From Caballeronia novacaledonica (GTDB lineage: Bacteria; Pseudomonadota; Gammaproteobacteria; Burkholderiales; Burkholderiaceae): a stretch of DNA of 64,000 nt. The stretch's first letter is position 1. Each line of letters starts with the position of its first letter. Under the pieces are notes generated by a model, which was not told the origin of the DNA, did no database searches, and worked only from the letters and a program-made list of their open reading frames with translations. The DNA lies in NCBI RefSeq assembly GCF_900258035.1, contig NZ_OGTP01000016.1, positions 89,727 to 153,726 on the forward strand, read 5' to 3'. A program made the translations under genes and the position numbers. Positions 53,824 to 63,406 of this stretch are shown in pieces.

Positions 53824-55689
53824 TTAGACGTCGTCGAGCTTGCGGCCCGCGAGCGCGCGGCGGATGCTCTTGTTCATGCGGCGCGCGGCGAATTCGTCGG
53901 TGCCGGTGGCCAGCGCTTTCGTGGCGTCTTCGATCTGCTCGACCGAATCGCCGTTCGCGAGCGCCGCGAGCCCGGTCACGAGCGTCAGGATTTGCGCGCG
54001 CTCATCGTCGTCGAGCAATTCGCCGTCGGCTTCGAGCGCGGCGTGCGTCGCTTCGATCAGACGCTCCGCTTCCACCTGCGCCTCACGCAACGCCCGCGCG
54101 TGCATGTCGGTTTCCGCGGTCTTGAAGCTCTCTTCGAGCATGCGGGCGACTTCGTCGTCGGCGAGACCGTACGACGGCTTCACCACCACCGACGCCTCCA
54201 CGCCCGACGCCTGCTCGCGCGCGAACACGGACAGCAGCCCGTCCGCATCCACCTGATAGGTCACACGAATGCGCGCGGCGCCGGCCGCCATCGGCGGAAT
54301 CCCGCGTAGCTCGAAGCGCGCGAGCGACCGGCAGTCGGACACGAGTTCGCGCTCGCCCTGGACGACGTGAATCGCCATCGCCGTCTGGCCGTCCTTGAAG
54401 GTCGTGAAATCCTGCGCGCGTGCGGTGGGAATCGTCGAATTGCGCGGGATGATCTTTTCGGTGAGGCCGCCCATCGTCTCGACGCCGAGCGACAGCGGAA
54501 TCACGTCGAGCAACAGCCAGTCGTCGCCTTCGCCGCGACGGTTGCCGGCGAGCAGATCGGCCTGAATCGCCGCGCCGAGCGCGACGACCTGATCCGGATC
54601 GAGATTGACGAGCGGCGGCTGACCGAAGAACGCCTCGACCGCGCGGCGGATGACCGGCATGCGCGTGGCGCCTCCGACCAGCACGACGCCCTTGATGTCC
54701 TTGGGCGCGACTTTCGCGTCGCGCAGCGCCTTCTTCGTGGGCGTGAGCGTGCGATTCACGAGCGCTTCAACCAGCGCGGCGAACTGCGCTTCCGTCACCG
54801 CGACATCGATTTGCTTGCCGGTCGAGAGCGTCGCCTGGACGCGCGTTTCGGGCGCGTCCGAGAGCGCTTCCTTCGCGGTGCGCACGCGATCGAGCATCAG
54901 GCGCACGTCTTCCGGCGCCTCGAGCGTGACGCCCGCTTCCTCCAGTACATGGCGATACAGCGCGTGGTCGAAATCGTCACCGCCGAGCGCGGAATCGCCG
55001 CCCGCCGCGAGCACTTCGAAGACGCCCTTCGTGAGCTTCAGGATCGAGAGGTCGAACGTGCCGCCGCCGAGATCGAAGACGGCGAAGAGACCTTCGGCGC
55101 CGTTATCGAGACCGTAGGCAATCGCGGCCGCGGTCGGTTCGTTGAGCAGCCGCAGCACGTTCAGGCCGGCGAGCTTCGCCGCATCCTTGGTCGCCTGCCG
55201 CTGGGCTTCGTCGAAATAGGCGGGCACCGTGATCACCGCGCCGACGAGATCCTCGCCGAGCGTGTCTTCCGCGCGATAACGCAGCGTCGCGAGAATTTCC
55301 GCCGATACTTCGACCGGGCTCTTCACGCCATCGACGGTGCGGATCTGCACCATGCCGGGCGCGTCCAGAAACTCGTACGGCGCGTTCTCCGCGCCCTCGA
55401 CTTCGCTTTTGCCGCGGCCCATGAAGCGCTTGACCGACACGATCGTGTTGCGCGGATCGGTGACGGCTTCATCCTTCGCGATCCGGCCGATGCGTCGTCC
55501 GCCCTTCTCCAGATAGCGCACGACCGACGGCAGCAGCACGTGGCCGTCCTCGTCGGGCAGCGCTTCGGGCACGCTGCTGCGCACGGCCGCGACGAGCGAG
55601 TTCGTCGTGCCGAGATCGATGCCGACCGCCACGCGCCTTTGATGCGGCGCCGGCGCCATGCCGGGTTCTGAGATTTGCAGTAAAGCCAT
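53824..55689 (-). CDS. hscA: Fe-S chaperone HscA (Hsp70 type)
   Basis: A 621-residue Hsp70 paralogue that releases clusters from IscU using ATP. GIDLGTTNSLVA, FDLGGGTFDLS, GGATRMPVIRRAV and a substrate-binding domain are all present. It recognises the LPPVK motif of IscU. 36 bp after hscB. Confidence 0.96.
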   Translation of the reverse strand: MALLQISEPGMAPAPHQRRVAVGIDLGTTNSLVAAVRSSVPEALPDEDGHVLLPSVVRYLEKGGRRIGRIAKDEAVTDPRNTIVSVKRFMGRGKSEVEGAENAPYEFLDAPGMVQIRTVDGVKSPVEVSAEILATLRYRAEDTLGEDLVGAVITVPAYFDEAQRQATKDAAKLAGLNVLRLLNEPTAAAIAYGLDNGAEGLFAVFDLGGGTFDLSILKLTKGVFEVLAAGGDSALGGDDFDHALYRHVLEEAGVTLEAPEDVRLMLDRVRTAKEALSDAPETRVQATLSTGKQIDVAVTEAQFAALVEALVNRTLTPTKKALRDAKVAPKDIKGVVLVGGATRMPVIRRAVEAFFGQPPLVNLDPDQVVALGAAIQADLLAGNRRGEGDDWLLLDVIPLSLGVETMGGLTEKIIPRNSTIPTARAQDFTTFKDGQTAMAIHVVQGERELVSDCRSLARFELRGIPPMAAGAARIRVTYQVDADGLLSVFAREQASGVEASVVVKPSYGLADDEVARMLEESFKTAETDMHARALREAQVEAERLIEATHAALEADGELLDDDERAQILTLVTGLAALANGDSVEQIEDATKALATGTDEFAARRMNKSIRRALAGRKLDDV

Positions 55690-55725
55690 CGTTGGTCTTA
55701 TGGGGTGTTAACGGCGAACGCGTCT

Positions 55726-56256
55726 TTATGCGTGCTCGAGCCGTTCGATTTGCGCGCCGATTTCATGAGCCACGCGTTCGATGAACATCAATTGCCGCAC
55801 CGCCTCGCTCGCGGCCTGATCCGACTTGCTGTCGATCAGCGCCTCGAGTTTCGTGAGTCGCACGCGCTCTTCCTCGCGCAATTCGTCGAGCAGCGCTTCG
55901 AGCGCGCCGATATTCTTCGCGTTCGCGGCGTCCTCGATATTTTCGCGCCATTCCATCTGCTGCATCAGGAACGCGGGCTCCATTGCGGTGTTGTTCTCCG
56001 CGCCGACGTCGATGCCGCGCTGCGACAGCATATAGCGCGCGCGCTTGAGCGGGTCGCGCAACGTCTGATATGCCTCGTTCGCGTGCGTGGCCCATTGCAT
56101 CGCGAGGCGTTTCTGCGCGTCGCCGGCGGCGGCGAAACGGTCCGGATGCACTTGCGCCTGCACGGTGCGATACGCGCCGTCGAGTTTCTGCGGATCGACG
56201 GCGAAGGTGTTCGGCAGATCGAAGAGAGCGAAGTGACTGTCGGTGAGCGAGGCCAT
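55726..56256 (-). CDS. hscB: Fe-S co-chaperone HscB
   Basis: A 176-residue J-protein. N-terminal J domain with HPD at 37-39 (VHPDRF), C-terminal helical domain that binds IscU (NIEDAANAKNIGALEALLDE). It stimulates the HscA ATPase. Confidence 0.95.
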   Translation of the reverse strand: MASLTDSHFALFDLPNTFAVDPQKLDGAYRTVQAQVHPDRFAAAGDAQKRLAMQWATHANEAYQTLRDPLKRARYMLSQRGIDVGAENNTAMEPAFLMQQMEWRENIEDAANAKNIGALEALLDELREEERVRLTKLEALIDSKSDQAASEAVRQLMFIERVAHEIGAQIERLEHA

Positions 56257-56339
56257 GCTATGTCAATGGTTTTAGTGTGCGCGAATGAAAAAGGCGGCAC
56301 GCGCCGCCTCTTTTGCCGATACCGCCGGCGTCCTCCGCG

Positions 56340-56663
56340 TCAGACGCGGAACGATTCGCCGCAGCCGCATTCGTCCTTCGCGTTCGGGTTATTGAACTTG
56401 AAGCCTTCGTTCAGGCCTTCGCGGGCGAAGTCCAGCTCGGTGCCGTCGAGATACGGAAGACTTTTCGGATCGATCACGATCTTCACGCCCGCCGACTCGA
56501 ACACGGTGTCTTCGGCCGCGAGTTCATCCACGTACTCGAGCTTGTACGCCAGACCCGAACAGCCCGTCGTGCGCACGCCCAGCCGCAGCCCGACGCCCTT
56601 GCCGCGCCGCGTCAGATACTTCTGCACGTGTTGTGCCGCCTTATCCGTCAACGTGATTGCCAT
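56340..56663 (-). CDS. iscA: Fe-S assembly protein IscA
   Basis: 107 residues, the usual length. Conserved C35 (RTTGCSGLAY), C99 and C101 (ECGCGESF) bind iron or clusters. ATG 56663 is used over longer in-frame starts for that reason. It lies between iscU and hscB. Confidence 0.96.
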   Translation of the reverse strand: MAITLTDKAAQHVQKYLTRRGKGVGLRLGVRTTGCSGLAYKLEYVDELAAEDTVFESAGVKIVIDPKSLPYLDGTELDFAREGLNEGFKFNNPNAKDECGCGESFRV

Positions 56664-56720
56664 AGTCTTCGCTTCTCTTTTCGAGGCGCGACGCACACGC
56701 ATCCCGCCCGCGTTCGTCAC

Positions 56721-57149
56721 TTAAGCCGCGTGTTGCTTGGTTTCCGTCGCCTGCGCTTCCGGAGCGGCGACGCCATGACGCTGCTTGTAATCGGCGACCG
56801 CCGCCTTGATCGCATCTTCCGCGAGAATCGAGCAGTGGATCTTCACCGGCGGCAGCGCCAGTTCCTCGGCGATCTGCGTGTTTTTGATCGTCAGCGCCTG
56901 ATCCAGCGTCTTGCCCTTCACCCATTCGGTGACGAGCGAACTCGATGCGATCGCCGAGCCGCAGCCGTAGGTCTTGAACTTCGCGTCCTCGATCACGCCA
57001 TCCGCGCCGACGCGGATTTGCAGCTTCATCACGTCGCCGCAGGCCGGCGCGCCGACCATGCCGGTGCCGACCGTGTCGTCGTCCTTCGCGAACGAGCCGA
57101 CGTTGCGCGGGTTTTCGTAGTGGTCCAGAACCTTGTCGCTATAAGCCAT
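56721..57149 (-). CDS. iscU: Fe-S scaffold IscU
   Basis: A 142-residue scaffold on which clusters are built. Ligand cysteines C37 (APACGD), C63 (YGCGSA) and C106 (IHCSIL) and the HscA-binding LPPVK motif (99-103) are present. 49 bp after iscS. Confidence 0.97.
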   Translation of the reverse strand: MAYSDKVLDHYENPRNVGSFAKDDDTVGTGMVGAPACGDVMKLQIRVGADGVIEDAKFKTYGCGSAIASSSLVTEWVKGKTLDQALTIKNTQIAEELALPPVKIHCSILAEDAIKAAVADYKQRHGVAAPEAQATETKQHAA

Positions 57150-57198
57150 GATTCAAACTCTCCTTTATTCGATGACGCGTGGCGCTCTCGGTGGTCGC

Positions 57199-58422
57199 TT
57201 AGTGCGCGGCCCACTGGATGGTCGAGATATCGATGCCGTCCTTGTGCATTTCCCAGAGCGGCGACAGATCGCGCAGCTTCGCGATCTTGTTCTTCAGCAG
57301 GTTGATCACGTAGTCGACGTCCTGCTCGGTGGTGAAGCGGCCGACGGTGAAGCGGATCGAGCTGTGCGCGAGTTCGTCGTTGCGGCCGAGCGCGCGCAGC
57401 ACATACGACGGCTCCAGCGACGCCGACGTGCACGCCGATCCCGACGACACCGCGACATCCTTCACCGCCATGATCAGCGATTCGCCTTCGACGAAATTGA
57501 AACTGATATTGAGGTTGTGCGGCACGCGGCGTTCCATGTCGCCGTTGACGTACACCTCTTCGATGGCTTTCAGGCCGTTGAGCAGACGGTCGCGCAGCAT
57601 GCGGATGCGCTCGTTTTCCGTCGCCATTTCCTCACGCGCGATGCGAAACGCCTCGCCCATGCCGACGATCTGATGCGTCGCGAGCGTGCCCGAACGCATG
57701 CCGCGCTCGTGACCGCCGCCGTGCATCTGCGCCTCGATACGCACACGCGGCTTGCGGCGCACGTACAACGCGCCGATGCCCTTCGGACCGTACGTCTTGT
57801 GCGCCGAGAACGACATCAGGTCGACCTTCAGCTTTTGCAGGTCGATGGCGATCTTGCCGGTGGCCTGCGCCGCGTCGACGTGAAAAATGATGCCCTTCTC
57901 GCGCGTGATCTCGCCGATCGCCTCGATGTCCTGAATCACGCCGATCTCGTTGTTCACGCTCATCACGGAAACGAGGATCGTGTCCGGGCGGATCGCCGCC
58001 TTGAACGTTTCCAGGTCGATGAGACCGTCGTCCTTCACGTCGAGATACGTGACTTCGTAGCCTTCGCGCTCCAGCTCGCGCGTGGTGTCGAGCACGGCCT
58101 TGTGCTCGGTCTTCACGGTGATGATGTGCTTGCCGCGGCTCTTGTAGAAGTGCGCGGCGCCCTTGATGGCGAGGTTGTCCGATTCCGTTGCACCCGACGT
58201 CCAGATGATCTCGCGCGGATCGCAGTTGACGAGCGCCGCGACGTTCTCGCGCGCTTCCTCGACCGCACGCTCCGCATCCCAGCCGTACTGGTGGCTGCGC
58301 GAGGCCGGATTGCCGAACTGCTCGCGAAGATACGGAATCATCTTGTCCACCACGCGCGGATCGATGGGCGTCGTCGCGCTGTAGTCCATGTAAATGGGCA
58401 GGTGGGGAATATCGTTGTTCAT
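57199..58422 (-). CDS. iscS: cysteine desulfurase IscS
   Basis: A 407-residue PLP enzyme that supplies sulfur from cysteine. His107 (TEHKAV), PLP lysine K209 (SAHKTYGPKG) and the persulfide cysteine C331 (SSGSACTSAS) are in place. ATG 58422 has GGAG 6 nt upstream; the longer open frame is not used. Confidence 0.97.
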   Translation of the reverse strand: MNNDIPHLPIYMDYSATTPIDPRVVDKMIPYLREQFGNPASRSHQYGWDAERAVEEARENVAALVNCDPREIIWTSGATESDNLAIKGAAHFYKSRGKHIITVKTEHKAVLDTTRELEREGYEVTYLDVKDDGLIDLETFKAAIRPDTILVSVMSVNNEIGVIQDIEAIGEITREKGIIFHVDAAQATGKIAIDLQKLKVDLMSFSAHKTYGPKGIGALYVRRKPRVRIEAQMHGGGHERGMRSGTLATHQIVGMGEAFRIAREEMATENERIRMLRDRLLNGLKAIEEVYVNGDMERRVPHNLNISFNFVEGESLIMAVKDVAVSSGSACTSASLEPSYVLRALGRNDELAHSSIRFTVGRFTTEQDVDYVINLLKNKIAKLRDLSPLWEMHKDGIDISTIQWAAH

Positions 58423-58507
58423 CAGTCGCTCCGGGAAATCGGTCAAAGCTCTTGGCTGGATGCTTTCTGTCTGCGCGCCCGGCGCTCGTGCCGGCGGCGC
58501 GCTTGTG

Positions 58508-59035
58508 TCATCCGGCCAGATTGAAAATGGAATTCGGGCCTTTGGGCGCGACGCGAGCGGCCTCGACGCCAGCCGATTCGGCGCGCCGGTCGCGCAGCAC
58601 CGCCGACGAGCCTTCGCGTGCGCGCTGCTGATCGACCAGATCCTTCAACGAGACGGAATCGAGATACTCGACCATCTTCTGGTTGAGCGTCGCCCAGAGC
58701 TCGTGCGTCATGCAGTGGCCGTCGTGCTGCTTCGTGCCTTCGCACGTGCCCTTGCCGCCGCATTGCGTGGCGTCGATCGGCTCGTCGACCGCGATGATGA
58801 TGTCGGCGACCGTGACGTTCTCCGCGCGGCGCGCGAGGTTGTAGCCGCCGCCCGGTCCGCGAACCGATTCGACGATCTCATGCCGCCGCAGCTTGCCGAA
58901 GAGCTGTTCGAGATAGGAAAGCGAGATGCGCTGGCGCTGACTGATGCCTGCCAGCGTCACCGGGCCCTGCTCCTGGCGCAACGCCAGGTCGATCATCGCC
59001 GTGACGGCGAAACGGCCTTTCGTGGTGAGTCTCAT
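58508..59035 (-). CDS. iscR: Fe-S responsive regulator IscR
   Basis: A 175-residue Rrf2 regulator that binds a [2Fe-2S] cluster and represses its own operon when clusters suffice. Helix-turn-helix QRQRISLSYLEQLFGKLRRH, wing RGPGGGYNLA. Cluster cysteines are C92, C98 and C108 with H111: the third cysteine is four residues later than in E. coli (C104/H107). First gene of the isc operon. Confidence 0.96.
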   Translation of the reverse strand: MRLTTKGRFAVTAMIDLALRQEQGPVTLAGISQRQRISLSYLEQLFGKLRRHEIVESVRGPGGGYNLARRAENVTVADIIIAVDEPIDATQCGGKGTCEGTKQHDGHCMTHELWATLNQKMVEYLDSVSLKDLVDQQRAREGSSAVLRDRRAESAGVEAARVAPKGPNSIFNLAG

Positions 59036-59053
59036 AATTGGGGGCTAACGCTA

Positions 59054-59105
59054 ATACTCGATGATTTTCGTCAAGTATAAATATCCCACAGTTTTAGTCA
59101 AGTAT
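59054..59105 (-). promoter_or_regulatory. iscR promoter with two tandem IscR type 1 sites
   Basis: Two 25-bp sequences (59081-59105 and 59054-59078, minus strand) start ATACTTGAC and end TAT. Each fits the remembered consensus ATASYYGACT-RWWWYAGTCRR-STAT at about 22 of 25 positions. The upstream one contains the -35 TTGACT, and the -10 TATACT lies 16 bp further, overlapping the second site, so bound IscR would block RNA polymerase. Confidence 0.75.
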
Positions 59106-59177
59106 CCGGGGCGAGATAAGTAGCTTTTTAATTGGTTTTTTTTCGCCCGGAGTTGGACACGATTCCGGCTCGCGCCG

Positions 59178-59660
<483 letters not shown>

Positions 59661-59785
59661 CTAAAGCCGGGAAGAGTCGTAACGCCCGGCGACGTCGACG
59701 AAGACAGCAGCCGGAATGCGTCCGCGATTATACAAAGTGCCACACTTTCTCGCCCAACCCGGGCATTCCGGCCTGCGGAACGCGT

Positions 59786-60982
59786 TCACCGCTCGTCGCG
59801 ATGAATGTCGTGCGTGATGAAGCGCGATTCGCCGTTGGGCATGTCGAGCCAGTCGCGATGCGCCAGCGTGCGGCGCATGTCGGAGAGACCGCTTTCCCAG
59901 TGCTCGCGCATCGTCGAGAGGCCGAACTGATAGTCCTTGAAGTGGCCCTCGTATTCCTTTTGCCGGTAGATCAGGTGAATGATGTTGTAGCGCTTCGAGC
60001 ACGCCAGTTCGGCGGCAAGCCTGCACCATTCGTCGTTCTTGCGCGTCGCTTCGGGCACGAGATCGAGCACGTGCTGCAGCACGTTGCGGTAGCGTTGCGA
60101 GCGCTGCATCTGATCCGTGACGAGGCGCGTGCGGCTCGAATACTGCACGTCCTTCACGCGTCCCATCACGTCGACGATGCTGTCCGGCACCGGCCCGCGC
60201 GCGCTCCACAAATCGACCTGGAAGGCGAGCGTGTCGCGGCGCGGCGTCGCCTGCGCGACCTCGTAAAGCGGCGTGTTCGACATGAGGCCGCCGTCCCAGT
60301 AGAACTGGCCATCGATTTCGACCGCGGCGAAACCCGGCGGCAACGCGCCGGACGCGATGAAATGCTCGGCGCGCAACTCGATCTGCGTGTTGTCGAAATA
60401 GGCGAAATTACCGGTCGCGACGTTCACCGCGCCGACCGACACGCGCGTTTCGCCCGAATTGATGCGGTCGAAGTCGCAAAGACGCTCGAGCGTGGCCTTG
60501 AGCGGCGTCGTGTCGTAATAGCTGGCGGTTTGCGGCGAGCTCGACATGATCGGCGACGGCGGCGGAAAACGCGGAACGAAGAACCCCTTTTGCCCTTCGA
60601 CGAGCGCGCCGAACGCCTGCATCGCGGTGAACGCCTTGCGGATCTCGTCGGCGGAATCGAAAAGCGCGCGCTCGACGAACGCCGGCAAAGGGAAACCGAA
60701 TGCCGGCTGGCAAATGGTCTCCCAGAATTCCAGCAGACGCGTCGCGCGATGTTCCGGCGCATTGCCCGCGATGATCGCCGTATTGAGCGCGCCGATCGAA
60801 ATGCCGGCGATCCAGTTCGGATGAATGTCGGCCTCGTGAAGCCCCTGATAGACGCCCGCCTGATAAGCGCCGAGCGCGCCGCCGCCTTGCAGCATCAGCG
60901 CGATCGTTTCGTAAGGCGGCAGGTGGATGCGGGACTGCGCCCGTTCCCGTTGCAGCGCGTCGAGTTTGTCGTTTTCTGCCAT
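59786..60982 (-). CDS. patatin-like phospholipase with C-terminal DUF3734
   Basis: 398 residues. Oxyanion loop LQGGGALGAY, nucleophile Ser62 in GISIG, catalytic Asp in WDGGLMSNTPL, followed by the DUF3734 region that binds neighbouring proteins in this subfamily. No signal peptide. It lies 14 bp after bdhA on the same strand, a pairing well known in Burkholderia and other PHB producers, which suggests a role in polyhydroxybutyrate or lipid turnover. Confidence 0.88.
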   Translation of the reverse strand: MAENDKLDALQRERAQSRIHLPPYETIALMLQGGGALGAYQAGVYQGLHEADIHPNWIAGISIGALNTAIIAGNAPEHRATRLLEFWETICQPAFGFPLPAFVERALFDSADEIRKAFTAMQAFGALVEGQKGFFVPRFPPPSPIMSSSPQTASYYDTTPLKATLERLCDFDRINSGETRVSVGAVNVATGNFAYFDNTQIELRAEHFIASGALPPGFAAVEIDGQFYWDGGLMSNTPLYEVAQATPRRDTLAFQVDLWSARGPVPDSIVDVMGRVKDVQYSSRTRLVTDQMQRSQRYRNVLQHVLDLVPEATRKNDEWCRLAAELACSKRYNIIHLIYRQKEYEGHFKDYQFGLSTMREHWESGLSDMRRTLAHRDWLDMPNGESRFITHDIHRDER

Positions 60983-60996
60983 GCGTCCTCGCCCTT

Positions 60997-61791
60997 TTAC
61001 TGCATGAACCAGCCGTGGCTCACGACGAACGATTGCCCAGTCAGCGCCGCCGTGTCGAACGCGGACAGGAAGAGCACGGTCTGCGCGACATCCTCGACCG
61101 TGGTGAACACGCCGTCCACGGTGCCGCCCAGCATGACGCGCTTGACGACTTCCTCTTCGCTGATCTTCAGTTCCTTCGCCTGCTCGGGAATCTGCTTGTC
61201 GACGAGCGGCGTGCGCACGAAGCCCGGACAGACGACGTGCGAACGCACGTTATGCTTCGCGCCCTCTTTAGCGAGCACGCGCGCGAGGCCGAGCAAGCCG
61301 TGCTTGGCGGTCACGTACGCCGATTTGAGCGGCGACGCCTCGTGCGAATGCACCGAGCCCATGTAAACGACGATGCCGCCTCGATCGTCCTTGTACATGT
61401 GCTTCAGCGCGGCTTTGGTGGTGAGGAAGGCGCCGTCGACATGGATGGCCATCATCTTTTTCCAGTCGGCGTACGCGTAGTTTTCGATCGGATTGACGAT
61501 CTGGATGCCCGCATTCGACACGAGAATGTCCACCGAGCCCAGTTCCGACGCGACGCGATCGATGCCCTGGTTGACCGCGTCTTCGTTCGTCACGTCCATG
61601 GCGATGCTGATGGCCTTTCCGCCTTTGCCGCGAATTTCCTCGGCGACGGCGTCCGCGCCCGCCTGATTCAGGTCTGCAATGGCGACCGCCGCACCCGCGC
61701 CCGCGAGCGTGAATGCGATCGCGCGGCCGATGCCGCTCGCCGCGCCCGTCACGACCGCGGTCTTGCCGTCGAGCTTACCGTTTGATGACAT
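60997..61791 (-). CDS. bdhA: 3-hydroxybutyrate dehydrogenase
   Basis: A 264-residue NAD-dependent short-chain dehydrogenase that interconverts (R)-3-hydroxybutyrate and acetoacetate. TGAASGIG (15-22), NAG, Ser146, Tyr159 and Lys163 (YVTAK) form the active site; the C-terminal QSFVVSHGWFMQ is typical of BdhA. First gene of a two-gene unit with the patatin. Confidence 0.93.
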   Translation of the reverse strand: MSSNGKLDGKTAVVTGAASGIGRAIAFTLAGAGAAVAIADLNQAGADAVAEEIRGKGGKAISIAMDVTNEDAVNQGIDRVASELGSVDILVSNAGIQIVNPIENYAYADWKKMMAIHVDGAFLTTKAALKHMYKDDRGGIVVYMGSVHSHEASPLKSAYVTAKHGLLGLARVLAKEGAKHNVRSHVVCPGFVRTPLVDKQIPEQAKELKISEEEVVKRVMLGGTVDGVFTTVEDVAQTVLFLSAFDTAALTGQSFVVSHGWFMQ

Positions 61792-62081
61792 GCGAACCTC
61801 CTATCCAGTGGAAGACATCAGGTGAATGACAACATCCATCGGCACGACCATCAAGCTGGCCGTTCGGCATAGGAAAACTCGTGCGAAACATCAGAATGCC
61901 TATGCCGTTCGGCCGACTGTTCATGAATGTCCGGGAGCGGCTATTGTGCATGAAGGACGCAATGCGCTGCAGCGAGGGCCAGGCGTCGAGAGTCTTGCGT
62001 TGGACGGCGTCGGCTAGAATAGGCCCCCTTCCCCGCAGCTTTTCTTTCCTGTCTTTTCACGCCCCGCGCGGGCCTCTCGTC

Positions 62082-62927
62082 ATGCTCAGTTATCGTCACG
62101 CGTTTCATGCGGGCAATCACGCCGATGTGCTCAAACACGCAATCGTCATTCAGATGCTTCGCCATCTCGGCCTGAAGGACAAATCGTATTGGTACATCGA
62201 CACGCACGCCGGCGCCGGCGTCTACGCGCTCACCGAAGGCTTCGCGACGAAAAACGCGGAGTTCGAAACGGGGATCGGCAAGCTTCAGGATCGCGACGAC
62301 TTGCCTCCGCTGCTCGCCGATTACGTCGACGAGGTCAAGGCGTTGAATCCCGACGGCGATCTGCGCTTTTATCCCGGCTCGCCCTATCTCGCCTGGCGCA
62401 CGATGCGCGAGCAGGATCGCATGCGGCTTTTCGAATTGCACAGCACGGAGATCGACGTGCTGCGCCACAATTTCCGCGATGCCGGCCGCCGCGCAATGAT
62501 CTACGAGGGCGACGGCTTCGACGGAATCAAGGCGCTGTTGCCGCCGGCGCCGCGCCGCGCGCTCGTGCTGATCGACCCCTCGTACGAAGACAAGCGTGAC
62601 TACGCCCGCACGCTCACCTGTCTGGAGGAAAGCATCAAGCGCTTCGCAACGGGGACATACGCGGTCTGGTATCCGATCGTCACGCGCATCGAGTCGCAGC
62701 GCTTTGCCGATCAGTTGAAGGCCCTTCAGCCGAAGGGCTGGCTGCATGCCGCCCTGACCGTGAGAAAACCGCCGACGGACGGTTTCGGCCTGTTCGGCAG
62801 CGGCATGTTCGTGATCAATCCGCCCTATACGCTGGCGAAAGAATTGAAGGACGCATTGCCCTATCTCGTCGACGCGCTCGGCGAGGACGATCACGCGTCG
62901 TTCAAGCTGGAACATCGCGCGGACTGA
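62082..62927 (+). CDS. rlmJ: 23S rRNA (adenine2030-N6)-methyltransferase RlmJ
   Basis: 281 residues, the normal length. MLSYRHAFHAGNHADVLKHA at the N-terminus and the SAM-binding THAGAGVY are family signatures. The catalytic motif reads DPSYE, where E. coli has DPPYE. The ATG at 62082 is used because homologues begin MLSYRHAFHAGN; the longer in-frame open frame is not. Confidence 0.93.
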   Translation: MLSYRHAFHAGNHADVLKHAIVIQMLRHLGLKDKSYWYIDTHAGAGVYALTEGFATKNAEFETGIGKLQDRDDLPPLLADYVDEVKALNPDGDLRFYPGSPYLAWRTMREQDRMRLFELHSTEIDVLRHNFRDAGRRAMIYEGDGFDGIKALLPPAPRRALVLIDPSYEDKRDYARTLTCLEESIKRFATGTYAVWYPIVTRIESQRFADQLKALQPKGWLHAALTVRKPPTDGFGLFGSGMFVINPPYTLAKELKDALPYLVDALGEDDHASFKLEHRAD

Positions 62928-62940
62928 GTTGCGCCTGCGA

Positions 62941-63264
62941 TCAGGGATGAGGCGTGCGCGGAACGCGTGGTCGTACGCCGCCGCCCGGCTGCGTGGGCAC
63001 CGTGTTCCGCCCGCTCGAATATTCGACGTAGGGTGAAACCACGATCGGCGGCTCGGCCTCCTGCGGCAGCCCGGGGAGTGTGGCCATCGGCACCATGCCG
63101 GGACCGCCGAGCGGACCGCTCTGAAGCACGGTGCCGCTGACGCCGCTGTGGATGCCGGTCTGCGTATCGAGTACGAGCGGCTCGCCGCCCGGCTTGGCGA
63201 ACGTCGATTGCGCGCCGAACAGCGCTGCCGCGAGCGCGACGCTCACCCAAACGCGAACGCGCAT
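62941..63264 (-). CDS. small exported Pro/Gly-rich protein
   Basis: 107 residues with a signal peptide (RVRVWVSVALAAALFGAQST, cleavage about FAK) and a mature part with no recognised domain, rich in Pro, Gly and Val (GPLGGPGMVPMATLPGLPQE; the end is RPRVPRTPHP). It is convergent with rlmJ (13 bp). Function unknown. Confidence 0.65.
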   Translation of the reverse strand: MRVRVWVSVALAAALFGAQSTFAKPGGEPLVLDTQTGIHSGVSGTVLQSGPLGGPGMVPMATLPGLPQEAEPPIVVSPYVEYSSGRNTVPTQPGGGVRPRVPRTPHP

Positions 63265-63406
63265 ATTCGTCGTGTCGTTGATGTGGCCTGGCATCGTGCG
63301 CTCTTTTATGTAGACGAAACGGCTTTACCTTACCCCGGTGGCAAGCTTTAGGCTAGGCGCTTCCACTCAGAAGCAGCTTCGCAACCGTCCTTTCACAGGA
63401 GATACG

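Noticed and set aside
61881..62081. Upstream extension of rlmJ
   Set aside because: The N-terminal 67 residues of the longer frame do not resemble RlmJ, whose proteins begin MLSYRHAFHAGN.
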